From positions 2,666,001-2,730,000 of the forward strand of contig NZ_CP011132.1 of assembly GCF_000981805.1 (NCBI RefSeq): 64,000 bases of DNA, in the 5' to 3' direction. Of this stretch, positions 1 to 8,697 are shown one piece after another (the stretch's first letter is position 1; each line of letters opens with the position of its first letter). The translations under genes were made by a program, and so were the position numbers. Source of the stretch: Citrobacter amalonaticus Y19. GTDB lineage: Bacteria; Pseudomonadota; Gammaproteobacteria; Enterobacterales; Enterobacteriaceae. The notes beneath the pieces were generated by a model. The model saw only the letters and a program-made list of their open reading frames with translations, did not search any database and was not told where the DNA came from.

Positions 1-282
1 ACAGCGGCGACTGGCAAACGCCGTAAAGGTATGCACAAACGGCTTGCGTCCGGTCAGCGCCAGCCCTGCCGCAGTACCTATGACGTTCGCCTCCATGATG
101 CCGCAATTAATAACATGCTGCGGATACTCGCGCGCCACACCGTCCATCGCCATGGAGCTCATCAAATCGGCTTCCAGCGCAATAATCGGGCTTCCCGCCG
201 CCACTTCTTTCGCGACAAAACCGGCATAAACCTTGCGCATCTCCACACTGTCTTTTTGCCCTTCGGGCGCGAGCTTAATCAT
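1..282 (-). CDS. Transketolase, C-terminal (pyrimidine-binding) subunit, partial
   Basis: The start codon is at 282 and the gene runs off the left edge, so only about 94 residues are visible. They begin MIKLAPEGQKDSVEMRKVYA and include the strand-turn SPIIALEADLMSS and the motif INCGIMEANVIGTAAGLA, typical of the pyrimidine-binding half of transketolase/DXS-type TPP enzymes, where a Glu activates the cofactor. The start overlaps the stop of the N-terminal subunit by 8 bp, so the two are almost certainly translationally coupled and form a two-chain transketolase. Context (PTS genes upstream) suggests use on a sugar phosphate imported by the neighbouring PTS; the substrate is unknown. Confidence 0.9.
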   Translation of the reverse strand, partial: MIKLAPEGQKDSVEMRKVYAGFVAKEVAAGSPIIALEADLMSSMAMDGVAREYPQHVINCGIMEANVIGTAAGLALTGRKPFVHTFTAFASRRC

Positions 283-1105
283 GCGTAGCCTCCAGTTGGC
301 GAAGGTTATCGTTCAGCGCAAGTCTTGACGCATCCGTCAGGCGCAGGTGATGCGAGTTGGTTAATTGCTCCAGATACGGCACTCCCTGACCTTTGATGCT
401 GTCAAGAATCACGACGCGTGGACGTGCCTGGTTATCCAGAACCGGTTGTACCACCGCCAACAGTCCAGGGATGTCATCCCCTTTCACCGTGAACGCCTCA
501 AAACCAAACGCGCGGAATTTATCTTCAAGACAAAACGGGTGAATGATGTCATCCAGTTCGCCGTCCAGTTGCTGCTTATTCCAGTCAACGAAAACCGTCA
601 GGTTATTCAGCCGATGGTGGGCAATAAACTGGAACGCTTCCCAGCACTGCCCTTCATTGAGCTCGCCATCGCCGACAATGCAGAATACCCGGTTCGCCCG
701 CTGCGCCAGTTTGTGCGACAGCGCCATCCCCGCGGCGATAGAAATGCCCTGCCCCAGCGATCCTGTCGTCGCATCAACGCCACGCGTCTTAAGCCTGTCC
801 GGGTGACTGGGCAGGCGTGTGCCATTCTGGTTCAGCGTGCTCAACTCAGCGACCGGGAAGTAGCCTTTCAGCGCCAGCGTGCTATACAGCGCTGGCCCGG
901 CATGGCCTTTTGACAACACGAAATAGTCCCGCTCCGGCCAGTCCGGATCGGCTGGATCAATGTTCATCACCTCGCCATACAAAACCGCCAGCGTTTCCAC
1001 CACCGACATACAGCCGCCAAAATGGCCAAAGCCGAGATGAATGAGCGACTTCAGGGTGGCGATGCGAATTTCCCGCGCCAGTTGGGTTACCGCCTTCACA
1101 CTCAT
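275..1105 (-). CDS. Transketolase, N-terminal (TPP-binding) subunit
   Basis: This 276-residue protein is the TPP-diphosphate-binding half of a split transketolase. Visible signatures are LSKGHAGPALYS near residue 66, GSLGQGISIAAGMA near 115 and the Mg/TPP motif GDGELNEGQCWEA followed by VDWN near 145-175. Full-length transketolases are about 660 residues, so the split form is a half enzyme that needs the downstream subunit. The start codon overlaps the EIIC stop (ATGA at 1102-1105) and its stop overlaps the next start, giving a tight operon EIIA-EIIB-EIIC-TktN-TktC. Salmonella has the same arrangement next to yfcD, as I recall. The physiological sugar is not established here. Confidence 0.93.
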   Translation of the reverse strand: MSVKAVTQLAREIRIATLKSLIHLGFGHFGGCMSVVETLAVLYGEVMNIDPADPDWPERDYFVLSKGHAGPALYSTLALKGYFPVAELSTLNQNGTRLPSHPDRLKTRGVDATTGSLGQGISIAAGMALSHKLAQRANRVFCIVGDGELNEGQCWEAFQFIAHHRLNNLTVFVDWNKQQLDGELDDIIHPFCLEDKFRAFGFEAFTVKGDDIPGLLAVVQPVLDNQARPRVVILDSIKGQGVPYLEQLTNSHHLRLTDASRLALNDNLRQLEATHD

Positions 1106-2499
1106 GATTTGGCTCCATTATTTTCCTCAGTCTGACCCGCTACCGTCCGGTTTTTCGCGAACAGATTCCAGGCCACCAACAGCGCAAACAACGCCACAAC
1201 CAGCCCCGTGATGGCAAAAGGCGACAGATAACGCGCCAGATTGCCGAGAACGATGCCAATGACGCCAAAGTCAGCATCCGAGAAGGTGGTATTGGCAAAA
1301 CCAATCGCGCCCAGTACAGGCAGGAGCAGAACCGGCAGGAAGGTGATTAACAGGCCATTGGCAAACGCGCCAATCATGGCCCCGCGACGCCCACCGGTGG
1401 CGTTACCAAACACCCCGGCCGTTGCGCCAGTGAAAAAGTGGGGAACAACGCCTGGCAGGATCAGCACCAGTTTCATCTGCCCCAGCAGGAACAATCCCAC
1501 CAGGCCTCCGAGGAAACTGAACAGAAAGCCAATCAGTACCGCATTCGGGGCATAGGGATAGACCACCGGGCAATCCAGTGCAGGCCGCGCATTAGGCACC
1601 AGTTTTTCAGAAAAACCGGTAAACGCCGGGACGATTTCCGCCAGAATCAGACGGACGCCTTGCAGAATAATGAATACCCCGGCAGCAAAGGTGATCGCCA
1701 TGATGATGGCGTAAACCAGATAGTTCTGCCCGCCGCTGAAGGTACTTTCGACATATTCCCGACCGGCGCTGATCGCCATAATCAGATAGATTATCATCAT
1801 GGTCAGAGAGATAGAGATTGAACTGTCGCGCAGGAAGCTCAGGTTTTTCGGCAAGTTCATCTCTTCGGTCGAACGGGAGCCCTTGCCGCAGACGCTGCCA
1901 ATCCAGCCTGACAGCACGTATCCCAGGGTGCCGAAGTGACCAAAGGCAATCTCATCATTACCGGTGATCCGTCGCATGTAACGCTGCGCCAGCGCGGGGA
2001 AAAAGGCCATCACCAACCCCAGAATCAACGAGCCCGTAAAGACCAGGCCAATCCCGTCGAATCCGGCGACGGTCAGAATGACGCCGATCATGCAGGCCAT
2101 ATAAAACGTATGATGCCCGGTCAGAAAGATATACTTCAGGCGCGTGAAGCGGGCGACAATAATATTCGCCACCATCCCAAATGCCATAATAAGCGCGGTT
2201 GAAGCACCATATTTCTCGAGGGCAATAGAGACAATGGCTTCGTTATTAGGAATGATGCCCTGAATATTAAAGGCGTGCTCAAACATTCCGCCTAACGGAT
2301 TTAACGATCCCACCAGCACCGTTGCGCCGCCGCCAAGAACAATAAACCCCAGAATCGTTTTAATTGTTCCTTTTATCACATCGGAAAACGATTTCTTCTG
2401 TGCCACCAGGCCAATTAATGCAATTAACCCCACCAGCACGGAGGGGACTTTAAGAATATCAACAACAAAATTCAGCGTTTCAAGGATAAACATATCCAC
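1102..2499 (-). CDS. PTS EIIC permease, ascorbate (UlaA/SgaT)-like
   Basis: A 465-residue polytopic membrane protein, the same length as UlaA. About ten or more hydrophobic helices are visible, with family stretches such as FLTGHHTFYMACMIGV and FGHFGTLGYVLSGWIG. In this PTS family EIIC forms the inner-membrane channel that takes up the sugar while EIIB phosphorylates it. It sits between the separate EIIB gene and the transketolase halves, which suggests the imported phosphorylated sugar enters a transketolase reaction rather than the classical L-ascorbate route (no ulaD/E/F homologues are adjacent). The substrate is therefore uncertain. Confidence 0.9.
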   Translation of the reverse strand: MDMFILETLNFVVDILKVPSVLVGLIALIGLVAQKKSFSDVIKGTIKTILGFIVLGGGATVLVGSLNPLGGMFEHAFNIQGIIPNNEAIVSIALEKYGASTALIMAFGMVANIIVARFTRLKYIFLTGHHTFYMACMIGVILTVAGFDGIGLVFTGSLILGLVMAFFPALAQRYMRRITGNDEIAFGHFGTLGYVLSGWIGSVCGKGSRSTEEMNLPKNLSFLRDSSISISLTMMIIYLIMAISAGREYVESTFSGGQNYLVYAIIMAITFAAGVFIILQGVRLILAEIVPAFTGFSEKLVPNARPALDCPVVYPYAPNAVLIGFLFSFLGGLVGLFLLGQMKLVLILPGVVPHFFTGATAGVFGNATGGRRGAMIGAFANGLLITFLPVLLLPVLGAIGFANTTFSDADFGVIGIVLGNLARYLSPFAITGLVVALFALLVAWNLFAKNRTVAGQTEENNGAKS

Positions 2500-2565
2500 C
2501 TCGCTTTATGCACATCAGCGCGCAAACGACCTTCAGGTCATTTGCATGATTGGGTGCATTTACCG

Positions 2566-2838
2566 TTATTGTTTGTCGAACCATGCGTGCAATTGCGCTT
2601 CCAGTTCATTGATATCGATAATATTAGTAATCACCACCAGTTGCGCCTCCGGTACGCTGGCGCTGGCGGCAATATCTTTTGCCATCACAAACAGATCGGC
2701 AGCCCCTGGCGTGGCGGAGGAGAGATCGGAATGTTCAACGTCTGCCTGAATATTAAGTTTCTTGAGCACTTTTTTAATATTCATTTCGACCATAAAACTG
2801 CTGCCCAGGCCAGAGCCACAAATCGCCAGAATTTTCAT
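2566..2838 (-). CDS. PTS EIIB component, lactate/ascorbate type
   Basis: A 90-residue cytoplasmic phosphocarrier. It starts MKILAICGSGLGSSFMVEMN, with the phosphorylated cysteine at position 7 inside the P-loop CGSGLGSS, as in UlaB/SgaB. I place the start at 2838 rather than further upstream because AGGGGATAAT lies just before it and the conserved beta strand begins there. It passes phosphate from the EIIA histidine to the sugar carried by EIIC. The gap to EIIC is 66 bp and to EIIA 79 bp, all on one strand. Confidence 0.92.
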   Translation of the reverse strand: MKILAICGSGLGSSFMVEMNIKKVLKKLNIQADVEHSDLSSATPGAADLFVMAKDIAASASVPEAQLVVITNIIDINELEAQLHAWFDKQ

Positions 2839-2917
2839 TATTATCCCCTTTTTTAAGTAGAGTACGCCCGCATCACGCTTTCGCGTCATGTTTTAGAAGA
2901 TGCCCAAACGACTTACA

Positions 2918-3361
2918 TCAGAAACGTGAAATAACTGTTTTAATTTCCTCCAGGGTTGTTGCCTGATGTAATTGCACCAGACCTTCGTCGCTTGAAAATA
3001 ATTCCGCCAGTGCGGATATCATCGCAATATGGCTATGTTTATCCGGTGCCGCCAGCATGATAATAATATCGACAGGATCAAATTCACCTGCGCCAAATGA
3101 AACACCGTGCTCCAGTTTCAACAATGAGAGCCCTAATGCTTTTGCCCCTTCTTCTGGTCTGGCATGCGGCATCGCCAGACCCGGCGCCAGGACGTAATAA
3201 GGTCCCAGTTGATGGTGCTGCGCGACGATGGCGGTGAGGTATTCCGATGTAATGACCCCGGCGGCAAGCAAAGGTCTGGCACACCATTCAAGGGCCTGTT
3301 GCCAGTCCTCAACGCTCTCGCGCAGCATGATGGTTGTCTCCGTTAACCATTTATTCAGCAC
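2918..3361 (-). CDS. PTS EIIA component (PTS_EIIA type 2)
   Basis: A 147-residue cytoplasmic phosphoryl carrier that accepts phosphate from HPr. The active-site histidine is His66 in the motif GLAMPHARPEEG; the C-terminal half holds the conserved FDPVDIIIMLAAPDKHSHI segment. It begins with GTG, preceded by AAGGAGAGG at a good distance. It is the first gene of the minus-strand operon, facing a divergently read LacI-family regulator. The nearest functional relatives are UlaC-type enzymes. Confidence 0.92.
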   Translation of the reverse strand: MLNKWLTETTIMLRESVEDWQQALEWCARPLLAAGVITSEYLTAIVAQHHQLGPYYVLAPGLAMPHARPEEGAKALGLSLLKLEHGVSFGAGEFDPVDIIIMLAAPDKHSHIAMISALAELFSSDEGLVQLHQATTLEEIKTVISRF

Positions 3362-3439
3362 GCCCTCTCCTTATTTTTTGCTCAATGTGAGCAAACTTTA
3401 TTCAACCCATAAAACCTTATCTGCGATCAGACTCACAAA

Positions 3440-3486
3440 GATAGCGCTATCAGGGGATATCGTTCAGATATGTGATAGCGCTATCA
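3440..3486. promoter_or_regulatory. Two palindromic LacI-type operators
   Basis: GATAGCGCTATC is found at 3440-3451 and, extended to TGATAGCGCTATCA, at 3473-3486. Both are perfect palindromes with centres 34 bp apart (about three helical turns), lying between the EIIA start (3361) and the divergent regulator start (3612). Central CG with AT-rich arms is typical of LacI/GalR-family operators. Binding by the adjacent regulator is inferred. Confidence 0.75.
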
Positions 3487-3611
3487 AAATACAATACCCC
3501 GGTAAAATCACAGCAATGAAAACCATTAAAGGCGTATACTTGCCCTGCATACGAAGCATAAAAATGACGATAGAAAGCGGCTCAACCGGTTGTAATTGCG
3601 CAGGAATGTGT

Positions 3612-4631
3612 ATGTCTCTGACCCGAAAACGACGTAGTACAGGCAAAGTGACCATCGCTGATGTCGCTCAACTTGCTGGTGTCGGCACCATGACCGTCTC
3701 TCGTGCACTGCGCACGCCTGAACAGGTTTCCGATAAACTCCGGGAAAAAATAGACGCCGCTGTGCATGAACTGGGCTACATGCCCAATCTGGCGGCAAGT
3801 GCGCTGGCATCTGCGTCATCACGAACCATTGCGATGGTTGTGCCGAATCTCTCTGAGGCTGGCTGCTCGGAAATGTTCGCTGGATTGCAGGAAGTCCTTC
3901 AACCCGCCGGGTACCAGATCATGCTGGCAGAGTCCCGTCATCGCCTGGAACAAGAAGAAACATTGCTGGAGACGCTGCTGGCCTCCAATATTGCCGCTGC
4001 CATTTTGCTCAGCGTTGAGCACAGCGACACCGTGCGGAACTGGCTGAAGAACGCCAGGATTCCGGTCATGGAGATGGGCGCGATTCGTAGCGATCCCATT
4101 GATATGAACATTGGTATTGATAATGTCGCCGCCATGTTTGAACTCACCGAAATGTTGATTCAACGCGGCTACCAGAACATTGGACTGCTCTGCGCCAATC
4201 AGGAACAGTGGATTTTTCAGCAACACTTGCAGGGCTGGTATAAGGCAATGATGCGCCACCATATGTCGCCGAATCGGGTGATTAACGCGGCGCTCCCCCC
4301 CAACTTCTCCACCGGCGCTTCGCAACTGCCCGAGTTTATTCTCGCCTGGCCCGAACTCGACGCGCTGGTTTGCGTGTCGGATGAACTGGCCTGCGGCGTG
4401 CTGTATGAGTGCCAACGGCGACGCATCAAGGTGCCTGACAATCTGGCGGTGGTCGGATTTGGCGATAGCGATGTGAGCAGGGTTTGCCAGCCGCCGTTAA
4501 CCACGATGGCAGTGCCCCATCGTAAGATTGGCATTGAGGCTGGACGGGCATTACTGGCGCGATTTGAGGATGGCAACTGGAGCGATCAAAAACCAATCGC
4601 CTCCAGTTTACGCATAAGGGACAGTTGCTGA
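3612..4631 (+). CDS. LacI-family transcriptional regulator of the PTS/transketolase operon
   Basis: A 339-residue repressor. The N-terminal helix-turn-helix is KVTIADVAQLAGVGTMTVSRAL, followed by the hinge helix region NLAASALAS and a periplasmic-binding-protein-like effector domain ending in LAVVGFGDSDVSRVCQPPL and the ligand-domain helix IGIEAGRALL. It resembles the GntR/IdnR branch. The start at 3612 is chosen because AGGAA sits seven bases upstream and the protein then has the usual LacI length; an in-frame ATG at 3564 is an alternative. It is transcribed away from the PTS operon across the paired operators and ends 4 bp before the convergent yfcD stop. The effector is unknown. Confidence 0.92.
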   Translation: MSLTRKRRSTGKVTIADVAQLAGVGTMTVSRALRTPEQVSDKLREKIDAAVHELGYMPNLAASALASASSRTIAMVVPNLSEAGCSEMFAGLQEVLQPAGYQIMLAESRHRLEQEETLLETLLASNIAAAILLSVEHSDTVRNWLKNARIPVMEMGAIRSDPIDMNIGIDNVAAMFELTEMLIQRGYQNIGLLCANQEQWIFQQHLQGWYKAMMRHHMSPNRVINAALPPNFSTGASQLPEFILAWPELDALVCVSDELACGVLYECQRRRIKVPDNLAVVGFGDSDVSRVCQPPLTTMAVPHRKIGIEAGRALLARFEDGNWSDQKPIASSLRIRDSC

Positions 4632-4635
4632 GCGG

Positions 4636-5202
4636 TTACTCCGCCTCTTCCTGCTTCTCCTGCTGCGGCTCTGACCTGGCAGCTTCGTTTTTGGCGTTAC
4701 GGGTCATCCACAGCGCCAGCGCTTTCAGAGAGTCGGGCGTGAATTCATCACAGCGGGCGGTAATTTCTTCTGGCGTCAGCCAGCACACTTCGCTGACCTC
4801 TTCTTCCTGCAAGGCGAACGGGCCGTGTGACACACAGCTGAACAACGCACCCCAGACGCGACAGTTCTTATCTTCAAAATTGAACTGGCCGTGTTCAGCG
4901 AAAGGCACACCGGCAATGCCTAACTCTTCTTCCGCTTCACGACGGGCAGAATCCAGCAGCTGTTCGTCGGCCTGCACAACGCCACCAGCAGTGGCATCTA
5001 ACATGCCGGGTAAAAAGTCTTTTGTCTCGGTACGACGCTGCACCAGTATTTTGCCCATCCCGTCGTGGACGACAATATAGGTCGCACGATGACGCAGGCC
5101 CTGCGCTCGCATCTGTTCCCGGCTGGATTGTGCAATGACTTCGTTGTCTTCATTCACAATATCCACCCATTCCGTACTTGCCAAACGACGCTGTTCCACC
5201 AT
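4636..5202 (-). CDS. yfcD: Nudix hydrolase YfcD
   Basis: A 188-residue protein with the Nudix box GGVVQADEQLL...ARREAEEELGI around residues 97-120, where the Glu residues bind metal for hydrolysis of a nucleoside-diphosphate-linked substrate. The N-terminal region EWVDIVNEDNEVIAQSSREQMRAQ is shared with isopentenyl-diphosphate isomerase-like Nudix proteins. Length and position next to yfcE match E. coli yfcD. It converges on the LacI-family gene. The true substrate is not known to me. Confidence 0.93.
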   Translation of the reverse strand: MVEQRRLASTEWVDIVNEDNEVIAQSSREQMRAQGLRHRATYIVVHDGMGKILVQRRTETKDFLPGMLDATAGGVVQADEQLLDSARREAEEELGIAGVPFAEHGQFNFEDKNCRVWGALFSCVSHGPFALQEEEVSEVCWLTPEEITARCDEFTPDSLKALALWMTRNAKNEAARSEPQQEKQEEAE

Positions 5203-5258
5203 CAGGAAACCTTCTTTTTCTGGCGCTCTTACGGCGCATTTACATATGTGGGGGTAAA

Positions 5259-5810
5259 TTACGAATTAATCGCTACCTGTGCAATGATACTTTGATCATT
5301 GAGTGCGATAACACTTAAAACATTATCATCCAGCAGGCCGTAACTTGCCTGAAAGCCGCCTTTCGGAATGCTCACTGAACCCGGGTTGAAGTGATAAATA
5401 TCGCCCCTTTTTTCTGCCACTGGCAGATGCGTATGCCCATACACCAGGACATCGCCAGTACGTAGAGGTGGCAGGCTATCCGGCCCAAAGAGATGGCCGT
5501 GTGTCAGAAATAGCCGCTGATTAGCCAATAGCACCTGCTGCCAGGGCGCGGTCATTGGAAACTGCAACAGCATCTGATCCACTTCGCTATCACAGTTTCC
5601 CCGTACCGCGATAATCTGCGCGGCCTGTTCGTTCAGTCGTTCAGCCACCTGCGCAGGCGCGTAGCCTTCGGGTAAGGCATTTCGCGGCCCGTGGTTGAGT
5701 ACATCGCCCAGTATCACCAGCCACTGCGCGCCGCTCTGTGAAAACACCGTCAGCACGCGTTCTGTGGCAGGCAAGGACCCGTGAATGTCGGATGCAAACA
5801 TCAGTTTCAT
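5259..5810 (-). CDS. yfcE: Metallophosphodiesterase YfcE
   Basis: A 183-residue calcineurin-type phosphoesterase. Metal ligands are visible as SDIHG (Asp9, His11), GDVLNHGPRN, RGNCDSE, LTHGHLFG and YGHTHLPV. In E. coli the protein is a Mn-dependent phosphodiesterase tested on model substrates. The start at 5810 gives the normal length and begins MKLMFASDIHGS; longer in-frame extensions run into the upstream intergenic region and are unlikely. Confidence 0.93.
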   Translation of the reverse strand: MKLMFASDIHGSLPATERVLTVFSQSGAQWLVILGDVLNHGPRNALPEGYAPAQVAERLNEQAAQIIAVRGNCDSEVDQMLLQFPMTAPWQQVLLANQRLFLTHGHLFGPDSLPPLRTGDVLVYGHTHLPVAEKRGDIYHFNPGSVSIPKGGFQASYGLLDDNVLSVIALNDQSIIAQVAINS

Positions 5811-5865
5811 CACATACTCCGTGTCATCAAAATCTGCATTATGATACTGGATTGTAGACGCTTTA

Positions 5866-6510
5866 TCAGCCTGAACGCTTCGCGGAAAGCGCAATATAGC
5901 GCTGGACAGAAGCGCGTTGCCACTGAAATGCTGCATATTCCGCCAGTCGTTCAGGGACCTCGTCGCCATTGAGGACCAACCGGTTGAGCATCAGGGCTAA
6001 ATCGGTATCGGCCAGACACCATTCACCGAAAAGATTTGGCATGTCGTGCGCCAGCAGATTCCCCGCCGTGGCGAACAGTTTTTCGGCGCTGGCTTTTCCC
6101 GCCTCGCTCAGCGGCCCTTTTTTTTCGCCTCCGAAAACGACATCTGTCGGACGCTCTTCACGAATAGGCATTAAATCACTGCGCAGCCATGCCTGAATCT
6201 GTCGCGCGCGGGCGCGCTTTTGCAGATCGTGAGGATAGATGCGTTCCCAGGTAGGTGGCGCAAAACGGTCTTCCAGATATTCAGCAATCGCAGAAGACTC
6301 GCTCAGTTCAAAATCATCGATTTCCAGCAGCGGTACACGGCGAGTCAGTGCAAAACCCTGCCAGCCCGGTTGTAGATGTTCGCCGCGGCTCAGGTCGACG
6401 GTTTTCAGACTAAACGGCAGCCCCTTTTCCTGCAACGCGACATAGGCCGATAGCACGTAGGGAGAGAAAAAGTTCGCGTCTGACCAAAGCGTGATGGTGG
6501 GTTTACTCAT
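5866..6510 (-). CDS. yfcF: Glutathione S-transferase YfcF
   Basis: A 214-residue GST. The thioredoxin-fold N-terminal domain begins MSKPTITLWSDANFFSPYV and carries VPLLEIDDFELSESSAIAEYL, whose E-S pair binds the gamma-glutamyl part of glutathione. The C-terminal helical domain has DTDLALMLNRLVLNGD. E. coli YfcF has peroxidase-type GST activity. The start at 6510 matches the E. coli length. It is adjacent to the divergent paralogue yfcG. Confidence 0.92.
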   Translation of the reverse strand: MSKPTITLWSDANFFSPYVLSAYVALQEKGLPFSLKTVDLSRGEHLQPGWQGFALTRRVPLLEIDDFELSESSAIAEYLEDRFAPPTWERIYPHDLQKRARARQIQAWLRSDLMPIREERPTDVVFGGEKKGPLSEAGKASAEKLFATAGNLLAHDMPNLFGEWCLADTDLALMLNRLVLNGDEVPERLAEYAAFQWQRASVQRYIALSAKRSG

Positions 6511-6649
6511 AGCATCCTCGTCGTTAGTAGGCTTTTCTCCCAACATAGAGGGTCTTTCGCTTGCTGTCACCTGATGAAAACTCACACAGCGCAGCAGGCT
6601 TTCTATACTTGTGATTGTCTTATTCCACTCAACGCTTTCTGGAGCTGAA

Positions 6650-7297
6650 ATGATCGACCTCTATTACGCCCCGACACCCAATGGGCACAAGATTACGATC
6701 TTCCTTGAAGAGGCTGCGCTGGACTACCGACTCATTAAGGTGGATATCAGCAAGGGTAATCAGTTTCGCCCTGATTTTCTGGCCATTTCCCCCAACAATA
6801 AAATCCCCGCCATCGTCGATCATGCTCCGGTCGATGGCGGCGCACCGCTCAGCCTGTTTGAATCTGGCGCCATTCTGGTCTATCTGGCGGAAAAGAGTGG
6901 CCTGTTGCTGAGCGGCGAATTGCGCGAGCGCTGTACCACGCTGCAATGGCTATTCTGGCAAGTGGGCGGACTGGGACCGATGCTCGGTCAGAATCACCAT
7001 TTCAACCATTTCGCCCCGCAGGCCATCCCCTACGCTATCGAGCGCTATCAGGTGGAAACACAGCGACTGTACAACGTCCTCAATAAACGGCTGGAAACGT
7101 CGCCGTGGCTGGGGGGTGAACATTACAGCATTGCCGATATTGCCTGCTGGCCGTGGGTGAACGCCTGGCAGCGCCAACGTGTCGACCTTGAGATGTTTCC
7201 CGCCGTGAAGAACTGGTTTGACCGCATTCGCAGTCGGCCCGCCACGGAGCGCGCGATGCTGCAGGCGCACCAGGATACTGCGAGTGCAAAAGGATAA
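6650..7297 (+). CDS. yfcG: Disulfide-bond oxidoreductase / GST YfcG
   Basis: A 215-residue Nu-class GST-like protein. It begins MIDLYYAPTPNGHKITIFLE, where Thr9 and Asn11 correspond to the glutathione/GSSG contacts known for YfcG, and contains LFESGAILVYLAEKSG. E. coli YfcG has strong disulfide-bond reductase activity. The start at 6650 follows GGAG. It is divergent from yfcF and upstream of folX on the same strand. Confidence 0.93.
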   Translation: MIDLYYAPTPNGHKITIFLEEAALDYRLIKVDISKGNQFRPDFLAISPNNKIPAIVDHAPVDGGAPLSLFESGAILVYLAEKSGLLLSGELRERCTTLQWLFWQVGGLGPMLGQNHHFNHFAPQAIPYAIERYQVETQRLYNVLNKRLETSPWLGGEHYSIADIACWPWVNAWQRQRVDLEMFPAVKNWFDRIRSRPATERAMLQAHQDTASAKG

Positions 7298-7351
7298 CGT
7301 GGCGGGATTCTCGTGTATCATGCGAGAGTTCATACATGGAGGAGACCTGCA

Positions 7352-7714
7352 ATGTCACATCATGACGCTATTATTCGTATAAAAAACCTTCGCTTACGCA
7401 CTTTCATCGGTATCAAAGAGGAAGAGGTCAACAACCGACAGGATATTGTCATCAACGTTGCAATTCACTATCCGGCAGACAAAGCCCGCGTCAGCGAAGA
7501 TATCAATGATGCGCTGAACTACCGCACGATCACCAAAAATATCATCCTGCACGTTGAGAACAACCGCTTCTCATTGTTAGAAAAATTAACCCAGGATGTG
7601 CTCGATATCGCACGCGAACATCACTGGGTCACTTATGCTGAAGTGGAAGTCGACAAACTACACGCGTTGCGTTATGCCGATTCTGTCTCCATGACGTTGA
7701 GCTGGCAGCGCTAA
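7352..7714 (+). CDS. folX: Dihydroneopterin triphosphate 2'-epimerase
   Basis: A 120-residue tunnel-fold pterin enzyme. Visible motifs are LRTFIGIKEEEVNNRQDIVIN at the N-terminus and the conserved substrate Glu near the C-terminus in VTYAEVEVDKLHALRYADSVS. It converts 7,8-dihydroneopterin triphosphate to dihydromonapterin triphosphate. It is preceded by a strong GGAGGA ribosome site at about 7339 and followed after 20 bp by yfcH. Confidence 0.95.
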   Translation: MSHHDAIIRIKNLRLRTFIGIKEEEVNNRQDIVINVAIHYPADKARVSEDINDALNYRTITKNIILHVENNRFSLLEKLTQDVLDIAREHHWVTYAEVEVDKLHALRYADSVSMTLSWQR

Positions 7715-7734
7715 CCGCCATCACGGGAGGCTGC

Positions 7735-8628
7735 ATGAAGATACTGGTAACCGGAGGAACTGGCCTTATCGGAGGACACCTGGTCCCGCGCCTACAGGAA
7801 CTGGGTCATCAGGTGACTGTACTGACCCGCCGCCCCGATGACGCCCATAAGAAACTCAATAATCGGGTCACGCTGTGGAGCACGCTGGACGATAAGCGCA
7901 ACCTCGACGGTATCGATGCGGTGATTAACCTGGCCGGTGAGCCGATTGCTGACAAGCGCTGGACGACAGAGCAAAAAGATCGCCTGTGCCAGAGCCGCTG
8001 GCGCATCACTCAGAAACTGGCGGACCTCATTAACGCCAGTGAAACGCCGCCGTCGGTCCTGATTTCAGGTTCGGCCGCCGGTTATTACGGCGATCTCGGC
8101 GAAGTGGTGGTTACCGAGGAAGAGCCGCCGCATAACGAATTCACCCATAAGCTTTGCGCGCGCTGGGAGCAAATTGCCTGTGAGGCGCAAAGCGACAGAA
8201 CGCGGGTGTGCCTGCTGCGTACCGGCGTGGTGCTGGCGCCAGAAGGAGGGATCCTCGCCAAAATGATCCCGCCGTTTCGCCTGGGTCTTGGTGGCCCCAT
8301 TGGCAGCGGTCGCCAGTATCTGGCCTGGATCCACATTGATGACATGGTCAATGCGATCCTCTGGCTGCTGGATAACGACCTGCGTGGACCGTTCAACATG
8401 GTTTCACCCTATCCGGTACGCAATGAGCAGTTTGCTCATGCGCTGGGACATGCCCTACAGCGGCCTGCGATTCTTCGCGTACCGGCAACGGTGATTCGCC
8501 TGCTGATGGGTGAGTCATCCGTTCTGGTGCTGGGTGGGCAGCGCGCCCTGCCAAAGCGACTGGAAGCCGCCGGATTTCCCTTCCGTTGGTATGATCTTGA
8601 AGAAGCGCTGGCGGATGTTGTTCGCTAA
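7735..8628 (+). CDS. yfcH: SDR-family epimerase-like protein YfcH
   Basis: A 297-residue NAD(P)-binding protein of the extended SDR (SulA/YfcH) family. The Rossmann glycine motif TGGTGLIGGHL starts at residue 6; INLAGEPIADKRWT and ISGSAAGYYGD follow, the latter carrying the YxxxK-region equivalent of the family. The C-terminal DUF1731-type segment ends LPKRLEAAGFPFRWYDLEEAL. Its physiological substrate is unknown. It follows folX with a GGAGG ribosome site. Confidence 0.92.
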   Translation: MKILVTGGTGLIGGHLVPRLQELGHQVTVLTRRPDDAHKKLNNRVTLWSTLDDKRNLDGIDAVINLAGEPIADKRWTTEQKDRLCQSRWRITQKLADLINASETPPSVLISGSAAGYYGDLGEVVVTEEEPPHNEFTHKLCARWEQIACEAQSDRTRVCLLRTGVVLAPEGGILAKMIPPFRLGLGGPIGSGRQYLAWIHIDDMVNAILWLLDNDLRGPFNMVSPYPVRNEQFAHALGHALQRPAILRVPATVIRLLMGESSVLVLGGQRALPKRLEAAGFPFRWYDLEEALADVVR

Positions 8629-8697
8629 CGTCTTCCCTGTTTACTCTCGCTATTCCGGTGGTAAGGTAGTCTCACTGGCTTCCGGAATGGCGATTTT

